DNA from: Xenia sp. Carnegie-2017
Taxonomy: Eukaryota > Cnidaria > Anthozoa > Malacalcyonacea > Xeniidae
DNA length: 64,000 nucleotides
Direction: 5' to 3'
Assembly (NCBI RefSeq): GCF_021976095.1
Contig: NW_025813479.1
Coordinates: forward strand, 528,034 to 592,033
Position 1 is the stretch's first letter, and every line of letters starts with the position of its first letter. The position numbers and the translations under genes were made by a program. The notes beneath the pieces were generated by a model. The model saw nothing but the letters and a program-made list of their open reading frames with translations, did no database searches and was not told the DNA's origin. Shown one piece after another: positions 1-11,379 of the stretch.

Positions 1-2787
1 CGCATTTCTGATTTTCAGCAGATCAAACTTCACAGACCATGAGAAGAACATGGTTAAGAAAGTTTCAAAAGAGCTTCAGAGACCTTTTGTTTGTGTTTAT
101 ACGCATGCAGTTGTTAACGTTAGGAATGCCAATAAAGAATCAGAAAAAAACGAGGAAATTGCATTTGATGAAATAAGAAAACTTTGCATTGACAATCTGA
201 GAGGTTTGGTAAAGGATTCAGCAGATATCTACATAATTGACAATAAAGATACGGAAAAATATGACTTTCATCGTCTGCGTAACGAAGTCATTTTAAAGTT
301 GCTTAAACGTCAACAAGAATGCTTTTTACATTCTTTAAACCTTGTTATTTACGGAAACAAAGAATTAACCGAACAAGATAGACGTTTAGAAGAAGCCAAG
401 TTCCGCATAAATAAAAATGGCTTAGTTAATGTTGATCAATTTATTCGAGAAGAAGTTGATTTATGGAAGAACATGGAAATACGTCTCGCCTTAACTGGGA
501 GAATTGGAGCAGGAAAATCATCTTTCATAAATGCCGTAAGAGGGTTAGTAAACATTCTTTCAAATGACAATAAAATAGATGAATATTTTTGAGCAAATTT
601 TGCAAAATATGTTATCACTATCATCAACGTGTGACAAAAGTTTGATATATTTTGTAGACTCAAAGCTTATGAAAAGGGTGCAGCACCAGTTGATGTTACC
701 GAAATTCAAACAGAACCCACTGAGTATATTCATCCTGAAAATGAAAACATCAAGCTCTGGGATCTTCCTGGTATTGGATCAACTAAATATCCAAATCTTC
801 AAAAATACTTCGAAAAAATAGACTTGAAAAGTTATGACGCATTTCTTATTTTTTCAAAAACACGGTTCACTAACGATGACAAACGACTTGCTGAAAAATT
901 TTCAAAAGAGCTCAACAAACCTTTCTTTTTCATTCGCACTAACATTGATCTAGATCTCAAGAACGCCGAAGACGATAAAGGACCACAGTTTAATGAAGTT
1001 TTTGTCTTGGAAAACATAAGAAAAGATAGTTTGAAAAACTTGGGAGATTATATCCACGACGAAAAAGATGTCTTTTTAATTGATAACAAGTTTCCAGAGA
1101 AATACGATTTCGATCGTTTGTGCGAGGATGTCGTTTCAAAGTTGCTAGAACGTCGAAGTCAAGGTTTTCTAAGGTCTTTAACCTATGTAATTTACAAAAA
1201 TAACTCAATAACAGAAGATGAAAAGAGCTTTGCTGAAGTTAAAGATCGCTTTGATCGCCAAGGCATTTGTGGAATTCGTGATTTTTACCATCGTCAAATT
1301 AATTCGTTCAAGGAAGTTAAGATAAATCTTGCCATAACGGGAGATTCTGGAACCGGAAAATCATCTTTCATCAACACCGTAAGAGGGTAACTAAAAAGCT
1401 AACTTTTACATGGTATTAACACAGAAGTCGTTACTGACAGTCACAAATTGGTGAAATCGTATTAATATAAAGCATGTTTTTATGTCAAATACATATATCG
1501 TTCTGGAATTTTAATTTTACAACCCTGCATGTAAAGCAATGTCATAAATTTAGAATGCAATAACCAACTCCCACATGTTAAATTGTCATTTTTAGACTTA
1601 AAGGTCACGAAAAGGAAGCTGCACCAGTTGGTGCTACAGAAACAACCACAATGCCCACTAAATACGCTCATCCAAATAATGAAAATATTATTTTCTGGGA
1701 TCTACCAGGCATAGGAACACCTACATTTCCCAATCTTAAAGAGTACTGCAAAAAAGTTGGTGGTCTAGAGAAGTACGACGCTTTTCTTATTTTTTGCAAA
1801 ACACGATTCACTCAATATAACAAAGAGTTGGCTGAGAAAATTTCGAAAGAGCTGAACAAACCTTTCTTTTTTGTTCGCACTCACGTTCATATCGATCTCA
1901 ATAACGCCAAAGACGACAAAGGATCAAAGTTTGATGAAGCATCTGTCTTGAAAGGAATGGCGAAAGACTGTTTGAAAAACTTGGAAGAATTCATTAAAGA
2001 TGAAAAAGATATCTTCTTGATTGACAACAAGGTCACAGAGAAATATGATTTTGATCGTTTGGTTGAAGAAATTTCTTTGGTGTTACCTGAACGTAAAAGA
2101 GAATGTTTCGTTCTTTCTTTGACCAATTTGACACGTGGCTGCATAAAAAGAAAGGCCAAGCTATTGAAAGGTTTGTTATCTATAAGAAATAATCTACAGT
2201 GAAGTAGCCAATCATACATGAATATGTTTACCAATTTATCAAGATTGCTATACGCCATGCTGGTGGTTTGAATTATGTATATTTAGCTGGATGATTTCTA
2301 GCTTAATTTTTTTAATTTCACCTGCTCGATCACTCATTTTGATTTGACATAAATTTTATTGATGACTTTTCTAGCTCGTGCAGGTGCAGTGGCTGTTGCC
2401 GCAGCTGGTGTAAATGCTGTTCCTGTTCCTGGAGTTGGATCAGCTTTCAACTTAGTTGTGATTTTAGAAGAAGTTCATAGTTACCGTCGCCAGTTTGGCC
2501 TTCCTGATAAAGAATCTGAAATATTGAAAGGGTTGAGAGCAGAATTAATTTCTAGCATATTGAAATATAGTTTTAAAACCGTCTACGATTTACTGCCTCT
2601 ATTTGCAGATAGTGCTGTGGATATTGGTATTGAAGAGTTCACAAAATTCATTCCATTTGCTGGGCAGTTTTTGTCTCCTGCATCATCGCTTGTTTTCGTT
2701 TTTAAGTTTCTTTATCGGTGCATCAGCGATATGGAAAAAGTTGCTCTTGATATTTGGGATGAAACAGTTAAGGGCAAAGCTAATTGA
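1..2787 (+). CDS. IRG-like multi-GTPase gene A (5' end outside window)
   Basis: Exons: 1-543 (partial), 658-1386, 1596-2170, 2375-2787, with GT/AG ends; lengths of the three complete exons keep frame. The first visible exon holds the end of one GTPase domain (AFLIF, KPFVCVYTHA region, IIDNK, YDF) and the P-loop of the next (GRIGAGKSSFIN). The second starts LKAYEKGAAPV, has WDLPGIGST, RTNID and LIDNK, and ends in P-loop GDSGTGKSSFIN. The third has WDLPGIGTP, RTHVH and LIDNK. The last is the helical tail (ARAGAVAV to IWDETVKGKAN, stop). So at least three tandem G-domains share one tail. The IRG family are GTP-binding, membrane-targeting cell-autonomous immunity proteins; the function here is inferred. 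Two of the three G4 motifs lack the guanine-specifying Asp (THAV, THVH). It is close to gene E in inverted orientation. No lesion is seen in the visible part. Confidence 0.85.
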
Positions 2788-3176
2788 ATTGCACGCAGTA
2801 GGCGTTTTCTCAATACAACAACAACTTGTAATAATTATATCTTATGATATTTATAATACTTATTATACAATTTTGCATGTTCATTCCCGAAAATTTTTAC
2901 AGATTTAACGATCAACTGTTTTATCTATCATGAGTATGATATAGATGTACTCTCCTATCCTTTCTTCCTCTTAGTAGTATGACGAGAATTGTAAGTAGCT
3001 ATACATAACACGACATTTTAATTTGCTTTCTTAGTTCTGCTTTTCCAAAGTATACGTCACCAAATCTTTTAACAGATACTATCTTTTAGTATCTTGAGTC
3101 ATAACTGTGTTAAATGTATGCATAAATGAAAGGCAAGACTTGTGTTACAAGGATTAAAGTTTGCTTCAGAAAAGAA

Positions 3177-3256
3177 GCTTATGACTTTCTTTCAATGTGC
3201 GTCAACGATCTGGAAAACGTTTCTCTTTAAATTTGGCTTGGTTGTGCTAAAATTTC
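3177..3256 (+). pseudogene. Relic IRG tail-exon fragment (copy 1)
   Basis: Reading from 3177 gives AYDFLSMCVNDLENVSL, then a stop codon, then IWLGCAKIS. This aligns with the conserved end of the tail exon in intact genes (FLSNCINDMEKVALDIWD). No splice acceptor or G exon is attached. It is the remnant of an ancient gene end preserved in the spacer and repeated in three other spacers. Confidence 0.65.
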
Positions 3257-4590
3257 AAATAAAAGTTTTTGGAAAAGTTTTTAGTCTGACCCCAAGCACA
3301 GAAGGCTCACTCAGTTGTAAACGCATCTTCACGTCCACAACTCCATTTTGGTTAGAGTTTGTCACTGTTTTCAACCATTAAAATAACATGACGTCATTTC
3401 TGAGTAGTACATTTTAGAATATTTATACTTAAGAAATGACTTCATAATATTTTAGTGACTGGAAAAAGTGAAAAAGTCTTATCGACTGGCTGAGTAAATG
3501 GCGGACGACATTCGCCGAGCGACTTAAGCGAGAAGAAAAATATCATAGGTTCCGACAACAGTGATTCGTCTGTATATTTTTTATTACTCACCACAAATTT
3601 TATAAACAAACGCTGTATTGAATATCACTTGTTGAAGGTCATGTAATGTGAAAGTTTGCACGTTTTGTTTAACAAAAAAACAAGAATTTTTGGAATTCAA
3701 GGGGCATATTTAGCTGAAGAAACCATACGCCTTGAAGGAAGAAATAAAAACTTGCTCTTATACATGTTATACACACTTTTATTTTTTTATTCCACAAAAA
3801 AATGTGGCTTTAAATCCAATTCTGTCGACTCCATCAAGGTTCTACAATCTTTAAACGGAGTGAAATGCTGCATCATTTATGTTCTTTTTCATTTTCAGTG
3901 CTATTGATAATTAGTTAATTGTTAACTGGCATTGCTGGAATTTTTACATAATTTAAAGATATATGTGGTGTGACCAAATGTCTCAATAAGTTCGTTAAAT
4001 CATCTCTTATATGACAAATTGTATTTATAAATCTTGTGTGTGTAGTAGTTTTTGTCGAAAACAACTCGGCCAAACATAAAGCATTTATAAAATTAAAAGT
4101 GAACTCTTACTGTAGCTATAAGTTAACGTTATGGTGTGTGGTCGGCGTGTTGCATGATTTTCATAAAGGATTTTTTATTTACAATACAGATTAAGAAAAT
4201 TCCATTGTTCTTACAAAAACATGTGACATCGAATTTGTTCCAAAGTGTAACGCACATTTTTAGTATTTTCAATAACTTTCACAAAAGTTATATTTTTTGA
4301 GTAAATAGTAAAATAAACTGAAAAAGTGAAAGTCCAACTCGTCAGCCTAGTGCATAAAGTTTTTTGCATATTTAGCTTTCAGATATTTTGTGGCTTGAGT
4401 TATCATGGCAGAAGCAGGTATCTTAATTAAATTCAAGTTATGTTAGTAATATTTTTAATATATAATAATGTGGATAAAGTGAGGACAAGTAAGAATATTC
4501 CAACAGCAAATTATTTTTCAGTCCAAATTTACATAACGATCTGCACGTGTCTTTCACGCTCATTTCGTGCTGAGATGAATTCAAATGATG

Positions 4591-4606
4591 AGATCGACCT
4601 TTAGAC
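4591..4606 (+). promoter_or_regulatory. Conserved AAAGGTC box upstream of gene B
   Basis: The block AGATCGACCTTTAGAC lies about 330 bases before the gene B start. The reverse complement (GTCCAAAGGTCGATCTCA) recurs at similar distance before C (14701), D (17618), E (22620), F (28115), I (46154) and K (58964), and a related TGACCTTTGGAC precedes J (46934). It resembles a nuclear-receptor half-site (AGGTCA-like); the binding protein is unknown. Confidence 0.45.
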
Positions 4607-4801
4607 AATCTTTATATCAATTCAATACTTCATATCAAAACGCTTTTTCTTTTTATTTTGAATAGCAATACATCCTTACAAGATGCAAGCTCAAGAAGTT
4701 GTGGCTTACATAAATGCATTTTAAAAGGTAATTTTTTCTTCGTCCAATAATTTTCGTACAAATCTAAGTGATGTATTATCTTTTTACAGTATTGAATCAT
4801 A

Positions 4802-4840
4802 TTCCTGGAACTATTTACCATATAATGAAAGGAACAGAAA
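4802..4840 (+). promoter_or_regulatory. GAS/STAT-like palindrome plus IRF-like element, gene B
   Basis: TTCCTGGAA at 4802-4810 fits the STAT/GAS consensus TTCNNNGAA. It is followed by TATAATGAAAGG and AACAGAAA (4833-4840), which fits the IRF core AANNGAAA. The start codon at 4935 is 125 bases downstream. The same arrangement precedes most genes in the window, including ones whose flanking DNA has diverged. Confidence 0.55.
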
Positions 4841-4934
4841 CCCTGCAGTTTGGCGTAATCTTGGCACTCATAACAAAGTTATGTTGATATAAATTTCGTA
4901 GCCATTGTATCGTTTATTCGCATCTGTGTATATT

Positions 4935-7900
4935 ATGGGTTCATTTTCGTCTAAACCAGTTCTTACAGGAAAAGAAGAAAGACTTTTAAACGAAGCCAAA
5001 CGATATGTTGAGAAGAATGGTCTTAATTACCATATAATGAAAAGAACAAAAACCCTGCAGTTTGATGACAGTTTAACATTGACGACATCGTTCATCTTCT
5101 TTAAATTTCTTGGCAATTTAACCATCAAATTATCTATTATCTCTGGGATAATATGGGTTCATCTTCGTCGAAACCAGTTTTAACAGATAAAAAAAAGGAC
5201 TTATAGCTAAGGTCTCACAATATGTTAAGAAAAATGGACTTGATGGTGTAAATAATTTCTACAATGATCAATTAGCTCCTACATGGGAAAAGTTTGAGTT
5301 AAATTTCGCCGTAACTGAATCAAGCAATTCAGGAAGGTTATCACTCATAAACGCTTTTGCAGGGTTACTTTCTTTTTCTTCTTTTGCTAAAGTAATGGTA
5401 TACGTTTACACGTTATCTGTGTTTGTTACTTTATAAAAATAAGGAATGTAATGTATTTAATAATGCAACAATATTTTACCCAGATTAAAAGCTTGCAAAC
5501 AAGAGGCATCTCTAAATGACGTATCAACTTTGGGAGCTGCGAATTTTCATTTTAAATACAAAAATGTCGAGCTCTGGGATCTACCTGGCATCGGAACACC
5601 TGAAAATCCCAATCTTAAAACATACTGCAAAAACGTTGGTCATTTCCAGAAGTACGACGCATTTCTGATATTTAGCAAATGAAGATTTACAGAAAATGAA
5701 ATACAACTGGTTAAGAAAGTTTCAAAAGAGCTCCATAGACCTTTTGTTTGTGTTCATACGTATGCACATACAGACGTTAAGAATGCCGAAGAGGTTGATG
5801 GGTTACAGATTAACAAAGAAACTGCAATGGAGGGAATAAAGAAATTGTACTTTAATAACCTTAAAGGTTTGGTAAATGATCCAACTGATATCTACGTAAT
5901 CGAAGACAATGACAGGGGGGAATTGTCTTCGATTACGACTGTCTGCCTGAAGAGGTTATCTTGAAGTTGCTGAAACGACGAAAAGATTACTTTTTGAATT
6001 GCTTGAACCACGTCAATTACAAAAACAAGGAACTAACCGAAATAGAAAGACGTTTAGCAGAAGCTGCGTTTCACGTTAAAAAATATGGCTTAGTTGATGT
6101 TGATGAATTTATTCGAAATCAAATTGAATCATGGAAAATTATGGAGGTACACATTGCTATAAGTGGGAAAATTGGAGCAGGAAAGTCATCTTTCATCAAT
6201 GCCATAAGAGAGTAAGTATTTGTCTTTCAAATGACACTAAATAGTCATGCAATTGAACATTTTTCAGAAAATTTTGCAAAAAATTATTTTCCTTGAAAAT
6301 TCATCAATGTTTTGTACACCAGATTTAATTTGAAAAAACCCAAATAGTTAAACAAAGATAGATACAGGAGACTCCGGGACTGGGAAATCATCTTTTATTA
6401 ACGCCATAAGAGGGTAATCATAACTTTCCATTAACAATGACATTAGGTGCATTTTACATAAGCCGAATTATAACGAATTCGGTGCATGAAAATGCGAAGT
6501 TCGAAACGGGCCTTAGTTTTTTGTTTCCAAATGTAATTGCATTCCCTTAGTAACTACAACAGAAATGTACTTTTGTTTTATCATACACCATGTTGCTAAT
6601 TATATGATTAAGGCAAAACTGTTTGTCTTTCAAGCTGTTAAAATTCTATGATAAATAGTTCTTAGAATGAAATGCTATATAATCGCACAAATATAAGCAA
6701 TACAATAATTATTACTTTACAAGGTTTCCTAATCAACTTCTCATCTTAGAAGCACTTTTGATAAAACGCAATATGCCGCAGAATTTGAGAATAAACGTAT
6801 TAACAATGGTGAAAATGTTCGGCTCAGGCTTGTGTTAGAGTTTTTAAGATGATAACAGAATCCAAACCTAACAACAGTGAACCATGTTAAGAAACACTGA
6901 CAAATAGCTACATGAATATAAAGTTGTCATACTTTCGAAGTTTATTTTGTTTCAGACTTACACCAAACGAAAAGGATGCAGCACCAGTTGGTATCTCGGA
7001 AACCGAAACAGAACCCACTGAGTATAGTCATCCTAAACCAAAAAATATCAAACTCTGGGATCTACCTGGTATTGGAACACCTGAAAACCCCGATCTTGAA
7101 ACATACTGCAATAACATCGGTGATCTAGAGAAGTACGACGCATTTCTCGTTTTTAGCAAATCAATATTCACAAATCGTGAGAGAGTTAGCTGAGACGATT
7201 TTAAAAATGTCCAACAATCCTTTTTTTTTGTTTGCACTTACGTTGACATTGATGTCCATAATGCCAAGTTAGACAAAGGAAAAGAATTTAACGACGAAGA
7301 AAAGTCTGTATTGTTAAAAATAAAAAAAAATTGCATGAAAAATTTGAAAGATTTAAGGAAGGATAAGACAGATTTTTACCTGATTGATGCGAGATTTAAG
7401 AAGAAATATGACTTTGAACGTTTGTATGAAGATGTTTACGAGAAGTTGTTCCTACCAAGACTTGAATTATTTCTAGATTGTTTAAACGATAAATTTTACA
7501 ATAAAAGCAGATTCAAGTTAAAGTCACGACAAGGAAAACGTGATCCAGATACGATTTACGAAGATCTAATTGAATCATGGCGAAATGTCCATATAAATTT
7601 AGCCATAACAGAAGACCCTGGAACAGGAAAATCATCTTTTATCAACGCTGAGAGAGGGTAATAAACCTAAAATCGTGATAATAAAGAAGTGGTTCTTTTC
7701 AAGAAGCTTGTGTACTTAATATTTTTCTAAATTTAAGCTGTGTCAAACAAATCTTTTAAAACAAGAAATTTACAATTTTTTTCCATGTTAGATTTTTGTA
7801 AACACGACAATAAGTTTTTAATCCTAACGTTCACACATTTGACGATCAAATATTTCTTTTAAGAGTCAAAGCAAACGAAAACGGGGCAGCACCAGTTGGT

Positions 7901-9219
7901 GCCACAGAAACGACGAGCAAAGCGATTAAATACCTATTTCCAAAGAATGAAAACATCATTTTCTGGGATCTACCTGGCATTTGAACACCTACATATCCTA
8001 ATCTTCAAGAATACTCTAAAAAAGTACGACGCATTTCTTATTTTTTGTAAAATAAGATTCACTCATTATGACAAAAAGCTGGCAAGAAAAGTTTCAAAAG
8101 ATCTCAAAAAGCCTTTCTTTTTTGTTCGCACGAACGTCAAATGCGATCTTGAGAACGCCGAGAAAGATGAAGAACAAACGTTTAATGAGGTAGCCGTCTT
8201 AAAAAAATGAAGAAAAATTGTTTTGAAAATCTGAAAGATTTGATCCACAATGAAAAAGATATCTACATGATTGACCACAAGGCTCCAGACGGATATGATT
8301 TTCAACGTTTGAAAGAATCAATCGCTGAGGCCTTACCAGATGAAAAGAAGAAACATTTTGCTGATTCCTTGGCCATTGTAACTCATGCTATCATAAAATT
8401 AAAGGCTAACTTGCTGAGAGGTATGTCATTGATTGATATTATCATATAGGGGTTGTTCATAAGTTTTTATTGTTTGAGTATTTCAATCAATTTTCTTTTC
8501 AAGAGGAATCTGCATGAGTAATATAAATTAAGAGACGGTAATACATAATATGAATATTACAGGATTTATAAGCAAACGTTGAATTTAGTGTTATATTGCT
8601 CTTACATCAAACACGTTTTTGGGATAATATCTTTAACAAAAATATTATAGCCCAAAATATATTTTAATAGACCTATCATGATTTTTTTGGTTGGTAAAAT
8701 TTCGTTTTTAACTGTAGACATCTTCATAAGATAGTAATGATACAATGTATGAATATAGCCATTTGTGAATTTTATGTAGGGCTATCATATATTGAAATTT
8801 GTTTTCTGCTTGGCAAATCTACGGCCATGATTTCAAATTTGTTAAATTTATAAATTTTAGAACAAGCACTTGTGGTTACACATTGTTTATTGTTAGCTAC
8901 GTTTTCAAGAGAAACGACTCAACAATGGCTTATATCCCCAATTCTTCGGCTGTTCACGTTTATAAAAGACAAAGTGATCTCAAACAATTCAAATCCGACT
9001 TCATCTGCCAAGCACGCATCTCAGCTTATCTCAAATAAATTAATTCCTCGATTGTATGATGCATTAAATGTGCCAAAAGCAAAATCTGATGAAATCATGA
9101 ATAAGCTTTTAGACGAGGAGTCCTTTAAAAGTGTGGAAGAGTTACCACTGGAAGTTACAGTTTATTTCCTTATAAAGTACATTGATCGTCTTGAAAAATA
9201 TGCTATAGAACAATGTTAG
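4935..9219 (+). pseudogene. IRG-like gene B, mosaic pseudogene
   Basis: Recognisable pieces: exon-1 fragment 4935-5025 (MGSFSSKPVLTGKEE), a second exon 1 at 5153-5363 (MGSSSSKPVLTDK, early TAG), G exon 5484-6211, an isolated P-loop end 6361-6412 (GDSGTGKSSFINAIRG), G exon 6956-7657, last G exon 7864-8419 and tail exon 8861-9219. Lesions: a stop where KSRF is expected (near 5681), a small duplication near 5915-5935, a 2-base loss near 7187, a TGA in the DLPGIG motif (near 7982) and a deletion just after it. The 5' half resembles gene H; the 3' half resembles gene J, including the alternative tail (EQALVVTHC to YAIEQC) with a single copy of the 34-residue unit. The tail exon is open. Translation as one protein is very unlikely. 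Confidence 0.8.
5026..5152 (+). other. Promoter fragment fused to a truncated first exon
   Basis: At about 5026 the first exon of one unit (ending KNGLN) runs directly into a promoter-type block (TACCATATAATGAAAAGAAC) that normally precedes a start codon, then a second MGSSSSKP start at 5153. The join removed the rest of the first gene and the GAS-like site of the second promoter. The sequence just before 5153 matches the region upstream of gene H (reverse of about 38392-38450). Confidence 0.65.
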
Positions 9220-11379
9220 AGATAATTCACAATAACGCACGAGCTTTTAAAATCATCACAGATTTTCCTTTTGCATGAGACTGTTTACAAATTTCTGTGA
9301 AATTTAAAGGCTCCATAACCATGAAGGGGCCTAAATTCTTAACCAAGTTTGTATTGATTAATTCCTAACTTATTTTTTTTATCAACTTAGCCGTTGTGTA
9401 TTAGCTTGTACGAAATGTTAAATATTTACTTGGTGTAGCTACATATATTTAAAGCTGTGAAAAAACTTCACAAGCATTTATGAACAGCAATATTTGAAAT
9501 AAGCAATCAACTTCAGTTCTTTTACTCTCAAATACTGAAGTTTACTTCATATCAACTTTGCTCAAACGCAAATTCAATAAAAAATAAATATAAAATGAGG
9601 AGTTTTCTCTACCTATGATTGAAATATCAAGAAAACAACTAAATCGACATGCCCCCACTTTATGCAACACTATTTTTGTGTCTACATTATCAAGATTTAA
9701 AATCATGCCTAATTTACTGCAATTTACAGCTAAAATGCCTAAAAATAAACGAAAAATATTTATATTAATGTCTAGAACACAGTCATAGTAAGTTGTCAAC
9801 TGAGAGAGATACAACGATAAAATACTTTTACTGTTTTCTATTTCTGCAGATTTTGCTTTGTGAGATTGAGCTGAACAACGGTTAGCCATTTTTTTATTGC
9901 TATTTTACTCATCATACACAACATGGCAGTAATTCATATTTAAGTGAGCAAAGTTACATCCAGTTATTTCACAATAAGTTGGTAATGCGCATGCGTCAAA
10001 TGCATTTTTAAACCGAACGTATTAAAATTCAAAATTCCAAAATTCAGACAGTTCACATCAAATGCAGCAAAACGAATGCATTTTCAAAATATTGAAAAAT
10101 AACGACATCCTTTGATGGCATAATCCGTCTCAATGGCAAATATTTTGTCTTTAAGTGATTCATCAAAAGATTAGGAAATTGTTAAGAATTCTTCAGGATC
10201 AAAATTCGCATCTTGTTTGCATCATTTAAAATTTTAATGATTTAAGACGCTATGCATTTCAAGAAACAACTCGTCATGTGTCAAAGTCTACGATCTGTTA
10301 AGAGTGAATCAACTTTTATTTATGTCAGTTATGTCATCCAGCGTGGGAGGACGAGTCATCATCAAAATAAAGCCAATTTGACTCATCCCCCCACGCTGAA
10401 TTGCTCTTTTTAAGGTGATATTCACACTTGTCACCACGAAAATGTCTCTGTTTCAAGTGATTTCCTATAATTACAATAGACTTTCTTTACAACAGTATTA
10501 TTTGCATATTTGCATCTGGAACTATTGAAGATTTTATGATTTTTAAAATTAGAGAATTCGCTTATTCATATATTTGTAACATGCATTCATTCTCGCTAAT
10601 ATTAAAGAAATTTCTTTTATGTAAGGTACGAATAATATTTTTATGGCATTCATATTATATAGATATATGTAGCATAACAGTGAATTAAAACATGAAATTA
10701 AGATATGCAAATATCCCAAAAACTTTTATGCAAGGTTCTGTTGGAAAAAACCCAATAACATTGCATTAAATAAGGTTGTTTTTTCAACAAATTAATCGTC
10801 CAATTTAAACAATATCCCGGGTGGTAACTTTATGTACAATTTAACTGCTGTTAATCGTGCTCAAGCCGATTTCTTCCTTGTCAAAAACTTATTTCATTTA
10901 AAAGTGAACCGATTTACAGAAACACACAAGCATTTTGAAGACATCATTCCGCGTACTTTATTCCATAACTGTAAACGAGATGTTTATATTTTTTCATAAT
11001 ATTATATTTAATTCAAGAATTGTTTATCATAATATTTCTGCAACTTAAGATAAAAGCAGTTTATATAATTGGCCTTGATGGCAAAATACGTGCATTCCTG
11101 TTGCTGCGTAATTAAAAGAAGGGAATTACAATTGGAAACCAATAGGTACATGGGAGATTTATCGTGTGCTAATTATCAACGTGCTCGCAACGCGTACCTA
11201 AATGAAAATAATGTTAAACCAATCAACTATTAGTTATTTCAAACAATTCTAAATTAGAGTTGACGTTTTTAACAATATCAGCAACTGTAGCTATTTTTTG
11301 TACCATAAAGTATAAAATAAGGTGTAGTTGTTTAAGGATAAATAAAATTTTTTAGGCAAACAAGCACCATGCGTTCTGG
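9220..11379. repeat. Spacer between genes B and C, duplicated at 52082-55585
   Basis: No recognisable gene. The stretch matches 52082-55585 almost throughout in the same orientation, apart from about 0.9 kb and 0.4 kb of extra sequence in the other copy. Its right part (about 10560-11379) also matches 39370-40044. A 115-codon minus-strand ORF at 9542-9889 is not maintained in the second copy. The spacer separates converging genes, so it holds their 3' ends. Confidence 0.7.
10337..10400. repeat. Imperfect inverted repeat (hairpin)
   Basis: Arms 10337-10357 and 10380-10400 (TCCAGCGTGGGAGGACGAGTC and its near reverse complement) flank a 22-base loop. The duplicate at about 54534-54597 keeps both arms. 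On the minus strand of that copy the repeat overlaps the end of a 71-codon ORF ending in an acidic WLYFDDD. Origin unknown; possibly a small mobile-element remnant. Confidence 0.45.

Larger units (their letters stand above)
2788..4801. repeat. Intergenic spacer, member of a four-copy segmental duplication
   Basis: No intact gene. 2788-3130 matches the 3' flanks of genes F (about 24100-24438) and L (about 61640-62052) in reverse orientation. The remainder matches, in reverse orientation, the spacers upstream of genes C (14510-16200), E (22430-24300) and K (58770-60540). The shared spacer carries a relic tail exon near its start and the promoter of the next gene at its end. Small ORFs here are not conserved as proteins between copies. 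Confidence 0.75.

Noticed and set aside
1887-2258. Antisense ORFs opposite G exons (also 19610-19882, 35670-36002, 56521-56739)
   Set aside because: They recur only because the sense exon is conserved; no starts, splice sites or family features.
3656-3907. Short ORFs in the shared spacer (MHVLFNKKTRIFG type, also 23389-23577)
   Set aside because: Length and frame differ between copies; likely chance.
4817-4845. Exact interferon-stimulated response element
   Set aside because: GAAA units are spaced by five rather than six bases; only called IRF-like.
9542-9889. 115-codon minus-strand ORF starting MANRCSAQS
   Set aside because: The duplicate near 53360-53655 keeps only the first part, with many replacement changes and a changed frame later; not a protein under selection as far as I can see.
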